Assembly: GCA_023150475.1 (NCBI GenBank)
Contig: JAKLKU010000003.1
Location: 1-64,000, forward strand
Reading direction: 5' to 3'
From: Planctomycetota bacterium
GTDB lineage: Bacteria > Planctomycetota > UBA1135 > GCA-002686595
Length of the DNA stretch: 64,000 nt
Below, piece by piece: positions 43,478 through 53,234 of the stretch. The notes under the pieces are model-generated. The model was not told the origin of the DNA. It saw only the letters and a list, made by a program, of their open reading frames with translations, and made no database searches. How positions within the stretch are numbered: the first letter of the stretch is position 1; every line of letters begins with the position of its first letter. The position numbers and the translations under genes are program-made.

Positions 43478-45106
43478 CTACGGGCAGACGAAGTACTCGA
43501 GTCCGTCGGAGAGCAACACGTTGCCGACCGTGTCGCGGCCCCAGATCTGGCAGTCGACGCGCGTGCCCGCGACGGTCAACGCCGGCAGCGGCGTGCCGCC
43601 GAGCAGGCCGTGCGCGAACGCATTCATGTCGACCCCGAGCACACCGTCGCAATTCGTCCCGGTGCCAGTCGTGTCGACGAGCGGCGGCGAACGTTTGATC
43701 GTGCCCGCGAGGCACAAGAAGCCGCCTTGGAACGGCGTCGCCGCGCGACCTTGCACCGAGTAGAGCAGGAGCCCCGTCTTGCCGGCCTTCGCGTTGCTCG
43801 TCGAGATCACGAAGCCGCTCGTCGCGCTCGCGCTCGGCGAGCCCACCGAACTGATCGCGGGCAGCGAGCCGCACGAGTTCGTCTTCGCGGTGCAGTAGAT
43901 CGCGCCGTTCACTTGCGCGAACGGTATCGCTCCGACGTCGCGCCGCGAGCAGTCCGGATCCAGCGGACTCGCCGGATTGCCCGCATCGATGCACGGCGAA
44001 CCGGGCGACAGCGAGTAATCGCCGGTCGCAGGCGCGACGAACAGCGGATCCGCCACGAAGTTCCCGTTGCCCGAGCCGAACGGCAGACCGCCGAGATTGC
44101 AGTACGCGGCCGAGCTCGGGGAAGACACGGGCAGGCGCAGATCTTCCAGATTGCCGAACGAGATCGTTTCCGAAAGCGTCACGCCCGCCGCGAAATCACC
44201 GACGTACACACCGATCCGATTGCGCGAGACGGTCGACCGGCGGATGTCGGCCGTCGCCGTTCCCGTGCCGATGTCCGCGACGACCACCACGCCGGCGTCG
44301 ACGTTGTCCACGACGATGCAGTTCGTCAGCTCGACCTCCGAGATCCCCGCGCCGCTCGATCGCACGTGCACGCCGAGTCCGTTGAACTCGACGCGCACGC
44401 CGTCGAACTGGCACTTGGAGTGTCCACCGATCGGTGCCCCAGTGGCATTCACCTCGACACCGATGTCGTTGTGACGCACGATCGAGTTGGTGAGGGAAAA
44501 CCCCTCGCCTTGCGTGGACCCGATGACGCCAGAGAACAGACCGACGGAATTGTGCTCGATGAGCAGGTCGTTCAGCGTCAGATGGACCGTCGAGCTATCG
44601 CTTCCAGTGAGGATGCCGTACGAGCTCATCTCACGGATCTCGAGGCCCTCGAAGACCGGCGTGACGACGACGCCGCTGTTGGACGCGGTCCAGATGCCGA
44701 TGCCCGCGCGCTGGAGCACGAGATCGCGCAACACGGTGTTCGCGTCGAAGTTGCTCGGCACTCCGGTCTGCGTCCACATCCGAACCAACGGAAACGTCTG
44801 CTGCCCCCCATCGAGGATCGGACGCCCGTTCGGATCACCAAGGAGCTGGAGCCCCGGCCGCATCGTCAACGGATACGTCTCGCCGAGCGCCGCGTCGTAC
44901 GTCCCGGACGCGATGTGGATCGCTTCGAACTGCCCGACCGGCGGCGTCGGGACCACCGCGAACGCGCGAGAGATCGTCTTCCACGCGTCGGCGGTGGACA
45001 GGCCGCTGTTCGCATCGTTGCCGTTCTGAGCGTCGACGTACCAATCGCCGGCGAACGCGGGGGAGATCGAGCCGATCAGAGCTGCCGTGAAAGCTGCGAG
45101 CTTCAT
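43478..45106 (-). CDS. Exported parallel beta-helix protein with shared C-terminal Cys-rich domain
   Basis: The 542-residue protein has a signal peptide (MKLAAFTAALIGSISPAFAG) and then a DUF1565-like start (WYVDAQNGNDANSGLSTADA). Right-handed beta-helix turns with Asn/Val ladders follow (LNDLLIEHNSVGLFSG, LTNSIVRHNDIGVEV, LTNCIVVDNVDAGVVVV). Before the end are DYSLSPGSPCIDAGNP and DVGAI, phrases typical of such proteins. The last 139 residues (nt 43481-43897), from YCTAKTNSCG through LLLYSVQGRA, PFQGGFLC and WGRD to YFVCP, are a diverged copy of the Cys-rich domain. AAAGGAA lies 6-7 nt before the ATG, which fixes the start. It may bind or cleave polysaccharide, but no catalytic residues can be pointed out. 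Confidence 0.85.
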   Translation of the reverse strand: MKLAAFTAALIGSISPAFAGDWYVDAQNGNDANSGLSTADAWKTISRAFAVVPTPPVGQFEAIHIASGTYDAALGETYPLTMRPGLQLLGDPNGRPILDGGQQTFPLVRMWTQTGVPSNFDANTVLRDLVLQRAGIGIWTASNSGVVVTPVFEGLEIREMSSYGILTGSDSSTVHLTLNDLLIEHNSVGLFSGVIGSTQGEGFSLTNSIVRHNDIGVEVNATGAPIGGHSKCQFDGVRVEFNGLGVHVRSSGAGISEVELTNCIVVDNVDAGVVVVADIGTGTATADIRRSTVSRNRIGVYVGDFAAGVTLSETISFGNLEDLRLPVSSPSSAAYCNLGGLPFGSGNGNFVADPLFVAPATGDYSLSPGSPCIDAGNPASPLDPDCSRRDVGAIPFAQVNGAIYCTAKTNSCGSLPAISSVGSPSASATSGFVISTSNAKAGKTGLLLYSVQGRAATPFQGGFLCLAGTIKRSPPLVDTTGTGTNCDGVLGVDMNAFAHGLLGGTPLPALTVAGTRVDCQIWGRDTVGNVLLSDGLEYFVCP

Positions 45107-45213
45107 GGTGAGTTCCTTTGGTCGCTCGAACAGTCGATGTCGAGCGACTCCAGCAAGTGTCCATCGCGCCGCGCGACTCCACAAGTCGCACGCACGACGG
45201 AAATGCTCCGCGC

Positions 45214-46845
45214 TCACTCGAGCTTCGCGAGGCAGGCTTCCGGATTCGACCAGAACTCCTTCGGGCAGTTCGGGCAGCAGAAGCCGATCACCTTGCCGTC
45301 GTAGACGACCGCGTACTTCGGATTCACCGGCGCGCCGGAGACCGGGCACTTCTGGTTGATCGGCACGAGCGAGGTCGCGGCACCCGGCGTGGTCGCTGCG
45401 TCCGTCGGCGCGGCTGCGCCCGGCAGTGGCGCGTCGCTCGAGAGCTTGATCTCGGTCTCGGTCTCGGTGCCGGCGGAATCCGCGGTGTCGCCGGCTTCGA
45501 CGGCGAGCTCCGGTCGCGATTCGCGCAATTTCACAAATGCATCCTTCGACAGCCCGCTCTTCCACAAGAAGACGCGTTGCAACTTCGGCAGGGAAACCAG
45601 CGTTTCGAGCGCGGCGTCCGTGAGCTTCGTCTGCGCGAGCACGAGCTCGCGGAGCTCTGGATGCGTGCCGAGCTTCGCGAGCGCCGCGTCGTCGATCGCG
45701 GTGCCGCGCAAGTCGAGGCGCGTCAGCGCGGGCAAACGGCCGGCGAGCTCGAGCGCGCCTGCGCCGACGCGAGAGCGCGCGAGCGTGAGCTCCGCGACGA
45801 ACTCTGCGACCGGCGTCACGAGCTCGGTGACGCGCGCGTCGTCGGTCTGCGCCGCGATACCCGAGAAGTCGACCCACAAGAGCTCCGAGTCGGGCGCGAC
45901 TTTCTCGACGTGGACGTACGCGGCGGAAAGCGCGGCTAGTGCGGAGCTCGCGGGCCGCGCGGGCTCCGGCTCGGCGGGCGCGACGGATTCGACCGAGGAG
46001 TTCGTCGGAGCGACGGCTTGCGCAAGCCCGGCGTCCGCCGGATGCGCGACGCTCGCGATCGAGCCCTCGAACGGCGCACCGGCGAGGATCCACGCTTCGA
46101 GCGCGGCGAGCTCGTCGCCCGAGAGCTGCGGCTTCTCCGTCGGCGGCATGTGCTCGTCGTGCTCGAGCGGCAGCGTGATGCGCCGTAGGAGCTCGCTCTC
46201 GTGCGGTTGCACGCGGTTCAGCGCCGGCCCCGAGTCGCCGCCCTGTTCGAGCGCTTCGCGCGTGTGCAGTGCGAGCTTGCCTTTGTGCTTCGACTCGCCG
46301 TGGCACGACGTGCAACGCGCGGCGAGGATCGGTTGGATCGTCGCCTCGAACGTCGACGCGACGGTGCTCGCGCCAGGCGCTGGCGCCGGCTTCTCGCGCA
46401 GCGGCTCGAAGAGAAAATCCTCGCCGTGCGTCAACGACGCGCCGAGGTGCCCCGTCGGCACGAGTAGACCCGCCGCGAGGAAGAGCGCGACGCGATACGC
46501 GCGCAACGCGCCGAGCCGCTCACCGTGCTTCGCAAGCGTGTGCAGCCCGGCGGCGACCAGCGCGAGCGCTCCGACGATCAATCCGAGCGTCTCGTGCCGC
46601 TCGAACGTCTCGCCGCCGTAGCCCGGTTCGTGGCCGAGCAGCCAGCCGGAGCCCGCCGACCCGAGCGCGGAGAGCGCCGCGAGCCACGCGAGCACGCCGA
46701 TCATCCGTCGCGACGGCACCAGCAAGCCGGCTAGCGTCAGGAGCTCGACGACCGTGAGTCCGACGAAGAGCCCGATCGGCAAGTGCAGCACCAACGGGTG
46801 CATGCGGCCGAGGACTTGGACGAACGTCGGAAAGGTCGGATCCAT
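45214..46845 (-). CDS. DUF2231 - PSCyt1 haem domain - LRR - Cys-cluster membrane protein
   Basis: The 543-residue protein joins four parts. Residues 1-150 are a DUF2231-like membrane domain with four helices (HPLVLHLPIGLFVGLTVVEL, GVLAWLAALSALGSAGSGW and others). Residues about 165-255 are a planctomycete cytochrome c domain with CTSCH (178-182) and a distal Met candidate in DEHMPPTEK. Residues about 340-445 are leucine-rich repeats (LPALTRLDLRGTAIDD, HPELRELVLAQTKLTD). The last 45 residues, KCPVSGAPVNP ... GFCCPNCPKEF, are a Cys-rich YHS/TRASH-like metal-binding unit. It is probably a membrane redox or metal sensor. AAGGA lies 7 nt before the ATG. Confidence 0.88.
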   Translation of the reverse strand: MDPTFPTFVQVLGRMHPLVLHLPIGLFVGLTVVELLTLAGLLVPSRRMIGVLAWLAALSALGSAGSGWLLGHEPGYGGETFERHETLGLIVGALALVAAGLHTLAKHGERLGALRAYRVALFLAAGLLVPTGHLGASLTHGEDFLFEPLREKPAPAPGASTVASTFEATIQPILAARCTSCHGESKHKGKLALHTREALEQGGDSGPALNRVQPHESELLRRITLPLEHDEHMPPTEKPQLSGDELAALEAWILAGAPFEGSIASVAHPADAGLAQAVAPTNSSVESVAPAEPEPARPASSALAALSAAYVHVEKVAPDSELLWVDFSGIAAQTDDARVTELVTPVAEFVAELTLARSRVGAGALELAGRLPALTRLDLRGTAIDDAALAKLGTHPELRELVLAQTKLTDAALETLVSLPKLQRVFLWKSGLSKDAFVKLRESRPELAVEAGDTADSAGTETETEIKLSSDAPLPGAAAPTDAATTPGAATSLVPINQKCPVSGAPVNPKYAVVYDGKVIGFCCPNCPKEFWSNPEACLAKLE

Positions 46846-46914
46846 CAGACATCCTTGGTGGCATGGACGCGAGCGAACGCCGCTGAAAGGCGTCCGCCCG
46901 CTCTCGTCGCATCA

Positions 46915-49794
46915 CTACTGCGGGATCGCCTGAATCACGGCGAATCCCTCCCGGTTGTGCACGGCGAGGACGCGATGCAACGGTGACGACGTCGATTGGA
47001 TCGCGTCGAGTTGCGGAATCACGTACGACCTGCAGTCCTGCATGTTGTCGCCCCGATAGCTCCTCCAGTGTCCTTTGTACTCGAGCGTGTCAGGATCGAC
47101 CGGATTCCACCGGAACTGTACGACGACGGAGGCAGACACGAAGAACACGTCTGCCGCGCTCATCGGGTCTGCGAGGTCCAAGTACCTGACGCGGCCACGC
47201 CACGCCGTTTCCTTCAGTCCAGTTGCACCCGACGTGTACGCCCAGACCTGCGGAAGCTGCGTGATCGGTGCTTTGCCGGTGACCTGCATTTCCGTCAACT
47301 GCCCGTTGTTCGGATTGAGGTCATACATGCGTATCTGTCGCCCGGTGTCGGTCCCCGAGCCCGGGACACCATCAACCCACGCAAACACGCGTGTGGATCG
47401 GGTCGGCGGCGTTCCTGGCTGCTGCTGAAGTTCCCACTGGACGGCGGCGACAGCGAACGCCCCGTTGTTGACGTTGAACGTCGCCGCGGACTTGATGCCC
47501 ACAGTGTGCCCATAGGACATCGTCGGTGAGCCGCCCGCGAGCCCGGCGATGTTGAACGAGCTTACGCCAATGTCACTGCCCACGAACGCCCAATCTTTGT
47601 ACTTCGTCACGAAGATCGTCCCCGTCAGCGCGGCCGCCTCGTTGGGGTACGGGAGGCCGGTCGGGTTCTTTGCGAATGTCACAAAGTCCCACCCATCATC
47701 CAGTGAACGCCATTTGTATGCGAGCAGAGCAAACTCCGCGCTTGAGTCCGTCGTGGACGGTGACTCGAATGTCACCGTGTATCGTGTGAGATCCGTCAGC
47801 ACCCACTTGTTGCTCGCCCCAAGATCGAGGAACGCGACGTCATTTCCGTAGTAGCCGATCACGGTCAATGGGTTCGAAATCGTCTGCCCCATCTGGCCGA
47901 GGTCGTAGTTCCACGTGTATCCCCAAGCGAAGTTGTCGATCGGTTTGACTCGACGCGGACGGGTGGGGTTCTTGTCGCCGTCATCGATCTTGAACTCCAT
48001 GAAGTCACCCCGCCTGGACGCCGTGACGAGGCGATTGGGTCGTTCAAGCGGAGGCAGCGGCACCGTCACGAGGTCGATGTGCTCCGTCGCATCGACTTCT
48101 CCGTCGTTGTCGTTGACCTCCGCCGAGACGAAGGACGTCAGCTCCGCTTTGAAGCGGACGTCGGTCGGATCGAGTGAGTACCGAACAACGCCGCCAAACG
48201 TCGGCAAGTACACGTTCGTGCTGGTCGTGTCGCCAATCAACACGCCTCCATCGGAGCTCGACATGTTGTAGAACTCCATCATTCTGGTCGGTGGGTCCAT
48301 CGTCGGCTGGTTGTTGTTGTCCAGGTGTACGATGGTATGGACGTCGAACACCTTGCACACGTGATCGACGGCACTGTGCGTTGCAACCCAGATCGTGTAC
48401 GGCGTCTCGAAATTCGGCCAGAAGACCTCTGCAACGTCGCGGTGAGACCCCTTCCCAACGAATTCCACCTTGCCGGTCTCGGGCGCGACGCACTTCTTGA
48501 CGATCGGGTTGGAAGTCGAGTGGTCAACGGCCGACATTCCGTCGGGCCGCAAAACGTAGAAGCGCTTGGGGATGTATCGATCGGCGAAAATGTTGTAGGC
48601 AAGAAGCGCGTTCTGCGACGGATTCGGGTCGATGTTGAAGTTGAGTGCGCCGGTTCCAAGCGGCGCCGAATTCCAGCTGAACGTGTCGGACACATCCATG
48701 CTGCGGGCCTGCAACGAGAGTCCACCGGCGACGTACATCAGATATCCGCCGCCAGTCCCTGGTGCCTTCAGGACGTCGTGTGTGAGGATCTTGAACCCTG
48801 TCACCAACGACTGATCGGGAGGCGGAACGTGGTGAGGCTCAACTCCAATCGCGTTGTAGTAGACCAGTCGATGAGGCTGGGACTGCGACGTCTGACTCGG
48901 CGCGTAAAACTGCGGGTCGCTATAGTTTCCACCGTTGTCCAGCCAGCACGCGACCACACACAACGGAGTAGGACGCTGTTTTTCGATCGGATAGTATCCC
49001 TGCATTTCTGCCGTGATGAACGCCATCACACGATCTTTGGAGTCGAGCAGCACCCGAATCCGATCGAACTTGTAGATTTTCAAGTCCGCAACGATCGGGT
49101 CGTTGTCAGGCGGTGTGAAGTAGCCTGTTCCGTTGGCCAGCAACTCATCGGCTTCGCCCAACTTCGAAAGTGTGTTGGTGGCCGGATTCCATTCGACGAT
49201 GAAGACGTTGAAGGTGGTCAACACGAATGCAATGGCGTCTCCTGCTCGCGGAGACAACTTCAGGTCTACGATCTCGTGCACGTCGTCCGGGAAGAGTGTC
49301 GCGTTGGATGGCGTCGACATGTGGGGTGACAAGTCCAGCCGAAGGGCTGTGGACGGGTTGGCCGGAGTCGCATTCGGAAGTGGCGGATGGTTCCCGATTC
49401 GCTGGAAGTAGATCGCTCGGTCGGTGACAGTCCACAGCCGCTTGTTCACGTCATCGACTTCGACCGCGATCACGATCTCGGGATTCGAGAACGCCAAGCC
49501 GAACTGCTGGTCCTCGCTGAGCATGCGCTGACCGTCCGAGAGGCGATACGAGGCACGCGTCCGACCTTGAGCAACCCACGCTCGTTTGTTGACGCCACCG
49601 CCCCAGCCGGCATTCGTCTGGGCGGCGATGTCCAGCGCTTGTCCGTCGTACGCCTGGGTGTCGATCGGCAGGTTCGGCGGAGGATCGCTCTGGCCGACGG
49701 CGACACCTTGCAGCACGACAACGAGCCACGCAAGGCACGAGACCAAGAGTGCGGAGTGACGGCAAACGATCGTGGAGCAACGAGTTGCGCCCAT
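46915..49794 (-). CDS. Large exported protein of unknown function, low GC
   Basis: The protein has 959 residues from the ATG at 49792-49794, which has GGAGGT 7-8 nt upstream, the best ribosome binding site in the window. A signal peptide follows (LLVSCLAWLVVVLQGVAVGQ). The body is beta-rich and Asp/Asn/Trp-rich with repeated phrases such as VFFVSASVVVQFRWNPVDPD and FVIVEWNP-like strands, suggesting propeller-like repeats, but no known domain is recognised. Codon use is less GC-biased than in the neighbours (hand counts of single lines give 50-58 percent G+C). It lacks the Cys-rich C-terminal domain. Together with the divergent gene on its right it looks like a transferred segment. Confidence 0.82.
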   Translation of the reverse strand: MGATRCSTIVCRHSALLVSCLAWLVVVLQGVAVGQSDPPPNLPIDTQAYDGQALDIAAQTNAGWGGGVNKRAWVAQGRTRASYRLSDGQRMLSEDQQFGLAFSNPEIVIAVEVDDVNKRLWTVTDRAIYFQRIGNHPPLPNATPANPSTALRLDLSPHMSTPSNATLFPDDVHEIVDLKLSPRAGDAIAFVLTTFNVFIVEWNPATNTLSKLGEADELLANGTGYFTPPDNDPIVADLKIYKFDRIRVLLDSKDRVMAFITAEMQGYYPIEKQRPTPLCVVACWLDNGGNYSDPQFYAPSQTSQSQPHRLVYYNAIGVEPHHVPPPDQSLVTGFKILTHDVLKAPGTGGGYLMYVAGGLSLQARSMDVSDTFSWNSAPLGTGALNFNIDPNPSQNALLAYNIFADRYIPKRFYVLRPDGMSAVDHSTSNPIVKKCVAPETGKVEFVGKGSHRDVAEVFWPNFETPYTIWVATHSAVDHVCKVFDVHTIVHLDNNNQPTMDPPTRMMEFYNMSSSDGGVLIGDTTSTNVYLPTFGGVVRYSLDPTDVRFKAELTSFVSAEVNDNDGEVDATEHIDLVTVPLPPLERPNRLVTASRRGDFMEFKIDDGDKNPTRPRRVKPIDNFAWGYTWNYDLGQMGQTISNPLTVIGYYGNDVAFLDLGASNKWVLTDLTRYTVTFESPSTTDSSAEFALLAYKWRSLDDGWDFVTFAKNPTGLPYPNEAAALTGTIFVTKYKDWAFVGSDIGVSSFNIAGLAGGSPTMSYGHTVGIKSAATFNVNNGAFAVAAVQWELQQQPGTPPTRSTRVFAWVDGVPGSGTDTGRQIRMYDLNPNNGQLTEMQVTGKAPITQLPQVWAYTSGATGLKETAWRGRVRYLDLADPMSAADVFFVSASVVVQFRWNPVDPDTLEYKGHWRSYRGDNMQDCRSYVIPQLDAIQSTSSPLHRVLAVHNREGFAVIQAIPQ

Positions 49795-49938
49795 GGATGC
49801 ACCTCCAAAGTGTGCGGGAAGTTGTTTCAGGCGGGGAAGATTCGGCCAGTGTCCGCGGACGAATCTGGAAGTCAATACCACCGAATTGCTATCCGCAAGG
49901 TAGCTTGGACCGCCTAGGCCGACCGTGGAGGCACGCCG

Positions 49939-51711
49939 ATGCGACACCGTCCGATGTTGTTCGTATGCCTTGGACTCCGAGAGGCCCTCGCCGTCGCGGT
50001 AGCGAGTGGAGCGTTTCTTTCGTCCCCCCCGAACGCCCTCGCGCAGTCGTGTTCGACTGCAGTGGTGTCGTACGATGAGACCGGTATTCAAGCGGCCTGG
50101 CCGTCGAACACGGGGTACCGGAGTTGCCTGACGGCCGACGGCACGCTCGTTGCGTTCAGCAGTCAGTGGTCTCTCGTTGGCGCCGACGGCGACACAATTA
50201 GAGACGTGTACATTCGAGATCGCCTTAACCAAACCGTTGAGCTCCTGAGCATCTCATCAAGTGGTAGCAAGGGAAACGCCGCGAGCGGAGGACCGGACAT
50301 TTCGCCGGACGGACGCTTTGTTTGTTTCTCTTCCGATGCCACCAATCTCGTCGCAAACGACACCAACTTTCTTTCCGATGTTTTCATGAGAGACCGGGGC
50401 ACCGGACAGACATGGCGTGTCAGCGTCGGCAAGAACGGCCAACAAGGCAACCATAATTCGTTTGGCGCTTCGATGTCCGCTGACGGACGGTTCGTCGCAT
50501 TTTGGAGCTTCGCCACGAACCTCACGCCCGGCGACGGAAATAACACGTCGGACATCTTCCTTTATGACCACTCGACCGGCACGTCAACCTGCGTCAGCGC
50601 GTCCATCAATGGTGGGACGGGGAATGGCATTTCCGGCTCACCCGTGATATCGGCCGACGGCAGATACGTCGCGTTCGGTGGTTCCGCATCCGACCTCGTT
50701 CCGAGTGACACAAACGGGGTGGCTGACGCCTTTGTCTACGACCGCTTGAACAACGCGACGGAAGTCGTCAGCATTACGAATGGCGGCGTGCAAGCAAATG
50801 GTCACTCTGGAGCTTGGGCCATCTCCGCGGATGGACGCTTTGTCGTGGTCGGCAGCTCTGCGACTAATCTCGTGGCGGGAGATACGAATGGCTCGACCGA
50901 CATATTCGTGCGTGACAGGGTGCTTGGCACCATGATCCGAGCAAGTGTGAGTTCGTCCGGAGTGCAGGGAGATTTCGACTCGGAGAACGCACGCACCTCA
51001 GCCAACGGTCGTTTCGTCGTCTTCGAGAGCTCGGCGAAGAACTTCTTCCCTGGCGACAACAACAACTGGGACATCTTCGTTCATGACACTTGGCTGCACA
51101 CGACCACACTGGTGAGCCAGAGCACTTCCGGGGTACACGCCAACGACCAGTGCCTGCGTCCGTCGATCTCACCGGACGGCACGTGCATCGCGTTCGATAG
51201 TGACGCGAACAACTTGATCGAAGGCGGCGACACCAACAACTTCACCACCGACGTGATGGTCCGCGAGTGCACCTACCCCGGTGCCTTCACCTACTGCGTC
51301 GCCAAACAGAGCTCGATCGGCTGCCTTGCGGCGATCAACGGCGCCGGCACCGCGAGCTCCACGTCGACGCTGCCGTTCGATCTCTACGCCAACGGCGTGA
51401 TCAGCCGCAAGAACGGCCTCCTCACCTACAGCGTCTCGGGCCAGACCCAAACGCTCTTCGCCGGCGGCATCCTCTGCATCGCGCCACCGTTCAAGCGGTC
51501 ACCGGTCCTGAATTCCGGCGGCACGCCGCCGCCCACGTGGGACTGCACCGGCAGCTTCCACTTCGACTTCAACGCGCACATCCAAAGCGGCAGCGACCCG
51601 ACTCTGGTCCAAGGCCAAACCGTCTGGGCGCAATACTGGTTCCGCGACCCGGGTTACCCCGCACCCAACGACGTCGGCCTCTCCGACGCGCTCGAGTTCA
51701 CGATCCAGTGA
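49939..51711 (+). CDS. Exported PD40/WD40-like propeller protein with shared C-terminal Cys-rich domain
   Basis: The 590-residue protein has a signal peptide ending near NALAQS. Residues about 45-440 contain seven TolB/PD40-like propeller repeats with the phrase SADGRFVAF, SSATNLV, GDTNG and DIFVRDR. The last 140 residues (nt 51289-51708), from TYCVAKQSSIGC through KNGLLTYSVSG, GGILC, KRSPVLNSGG, DFNA and YWFRDP to LEFTIQ, are the Cys-rich domain shared with three other proteins here. The propeller part is low in GC (two lines counted at 53 percent) and the C-terminal part is high (63-75 percent), so the gene looks chimeric. GGAGG lies 8 nt before the ATG. Confidence 0.88.
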   Translation: MRHRPMLFVCLGLREALAVAVASGAFLSSPPNALAQSCSTAVVSYDETGIQAAWPSNTGYRSCLTADGTLVAFSSQWSLVGADGDTIRDVYIRDRLNQTVELLSISSSGSKGNAASGGPDISPDGRFVCFSSDATNLVANDTNFLSDVFMRDRGTGQTWRVSVGKNGQQGNHNSFGASMSADGRFVAFWSFATNLTPGDGNNTSDIFLYDHSTGTSTCVSASINGGTGNGISGSPVISADGRYVAFGGSASDLVPSDTNGVADAFVYDRLNNATEVVSITNGGVQANGHSGAWAISADGRFVVVGSSATNLVAGDTNGSTDIFVRDRVLGTMIRASVSSSGVQGDFDSENARTSANGRFVVFESSAKNFFPGDNNNWDIFVHDTWLHTTTLVSQSTSGVHANDQCLRPSISPDGTCIAFDSDANNLIEGGDTNNFTTDVMVRECTYPGAFTYCVAKQSSIGCLAAINGAGTASSTSTLPFDLYANGVISRKNGLLTYSVSGQTQTLFAGGILCIAPPFKRSPVLNSGGTPPPTWDCTGSFHFDFNAHIQSGSDPTLVQGQTVWAQYWFRDPGYPAPNDVGLSDALEFTIQ

Positions 51712-51721
51712 GCGCCGCCGC

Positions 51722-53209
51722 TCACGCGAGCAGCGGCTCGATCACTTTGCCGGCGACGTCGGTCAAACGGTAGTCGCGGCCCTGGTGGAAATACGTGAGC
51801 TGCAAGTGATCGATGCCGAGGCAGCGCAGCATCGTCGCGTGCAGGTCGTGCACCTCGACCGGGTTCTCGACGATGTTGTAGCTGTACTCGTCGGTCTTGC
51901 CGTAGCTGATGCCGGGCTGGATGCCGCCGCCGGCGAGCCACACGGTGAAGCATCGCGGGTGGTGATCGCGGCCGTAGTCGGTTTCGGTCAACACGCCTTG
52001 GCTGTAACACGTGCGGCCGAATTCGCCGCCCCACAGGATCAGCGTGTCGTCGAGCAGCCCGCGACGGCGCAGGTCCTTGATCAACGCGGCTTGGCCCTGG
52101 TCGACCGCTTTCGTCTGCAAGCGGATCTCGTTGGGCAGTCCACCGTGCTGGTCCCAACCGCGCATGTAGAGCTGGATGAAGCGCACGCCTCTTTCGGCGA
52201 GCCGGCGCGCGAGCAGGCAGTTCGCCGCGAACGTGCCGGGCTTCTTCGCATCCTCGCCGTACAGCGCGAACGTCTCTTCGTCTTCGTCGGAGAAGTCGAC
52301 GAGCTCGGGCACCGACATCTGCATGCGGTACGCCATCTCGTGTTGCGCGATGCGAGCGCGGACCTCGGGGTCGAGGCTCGCTTCGGCTTCGCGCTGGTTC
52401 ATCTCGGCGACGAGGTCGAGCATGCGCCGGCGATCGGCGCGTGTGACGCCGTCGGGGTCCTTCAGGTAGAGCACGGGATCCCCCGCGCTGCGCAGCTTGC
52501 AGCCTTGGTGCTCGCTCGGGAGGAAACCCGAGCCCCAGAAGCGCGCCGAAAGCGCCTGCATGTTGCCGAGACCTTGCGTGATCAGCACGACGAACGTCGG
52601 CAGGTTCGCGTTCATGCTGCCGAGCCCGTAGCTCGTCCACGCGCCGAACGACGGCCGGCCCGGCTGTTGGTTGCCGGTCTGGAAGAACGTGATCGCAGGC
52701 TCGTGGTTGATCGCATCGGTGTGCACCGAGTGCACGAAGCAGAGCTCGTGCGCGACCGAACCGGTGTGCGGCAGGAGCTCGGAGAGCCACGCGCCGTCCT
52801 GGCGATTCGCGTAGCGCGTGAACTTGAAGATCGACGGTGCGATCGGGAAGCGCGCTTGGCCGCTCGTCATGCCGGTCAGGCGTTGGCCCTGGCGGATCGA
52901 GTCGGGCAGATCTTGGTTGAAGCGGCGGCGCAGCTCGGGCTTGTAGTCGTAGAGGTCGAGCTGGCTCGGCGCGCCTTCCATGTGCATGTAGATCACGCGC
53001 TTCGCTTTCGGCGCGAAGTGCGGTGCGCGCGACGGACCGGTCGCGCCGAGGAGGTTCGGCGACGCCGGCGCGAGCGCGCGAGCGATGGCCGATTCGCCGA
53101 GCAGCGAGCCGAGCGCGACCGAGCCGAGGCCCGCGCCGAGCGTCTTCACCGAGCGCGCGAAGAAGCGCCGGCGCGTCATTTCGAGTTGGCGTTCTTGGAT
53201 CGGGTCCAT
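51722..53209 (-). CDS. DUF1501 Tat-exported protein
   Basis: The 495-residue protein belongs to the DUF1501 (sulfatase-like fold) family abundant in planctomycetes. It starts MDPIQERQLEMTRRRFFARS, a twin-arginine signal (TRRRFF), and shows the family blocks RVIYMHMEGAPSQLDLYDYK, HEPAITFFQTGNQQPGRPSFG, WDQHGGLPNEI, ILWGGEFGRTCYSQ and GRDHHPRCFTVWLAGGG. It lies 25 bp after the PSCyt1/DUF1549/DUF1553 gene on the same strand, the usual two-gene arrangement. The role of these pairs is not established; breakdown of complex polysaccharides has been suggested. The ATG at 53207-53209 is preferred; another in-frame ATG ten residues on is possible. Confidence 0.93.
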   Translation of the reverse strand: MDPIQERQLEMTRRRFFARSVKTLGAGLGSVALGSLLGESAIARALAPASPNLLGATGPSRAPHFAPKAKRVIYMHMEGAPSQLDLYDYKPELRRRFNQDLPDSIRQGQRLTGMTSGQARFPIAPSIFKFTRYANRQDGAWLSELLPHTGSVAHELCFVHSVHTDAINHEPAITFFQTGNQQPGRPSFGAWTSYGLGSMNANLPTFVVLITQGLGNMQALSARFWGSGFLPSEHQGCKLRSAGDPVLYLKDPDGVTRADRRRMLDLVAEMNQREAEASLDPEVRARIAQHEMAYRMQMSVPELVDFSDEDEETFALYGEDAKKPGTFAANCLLARRLAERGVRFIQLYMRGWDQHGGLPNEIRLQTKAVDQGQAALIKDLRRRGLLDDTLILWGGEFGRTCYSQGVLTETDYGRDHHPRCFTVWLAGGGIQPGISYGKTDEYSYNIVENPVEVHDLHATMLRCLGIDHLQLTYFHQGRDYRLTDVAGKVIEPLLA

Positions 53210-53234
53210 CGTGTCTTCGAAGGGTGACGGGTCT

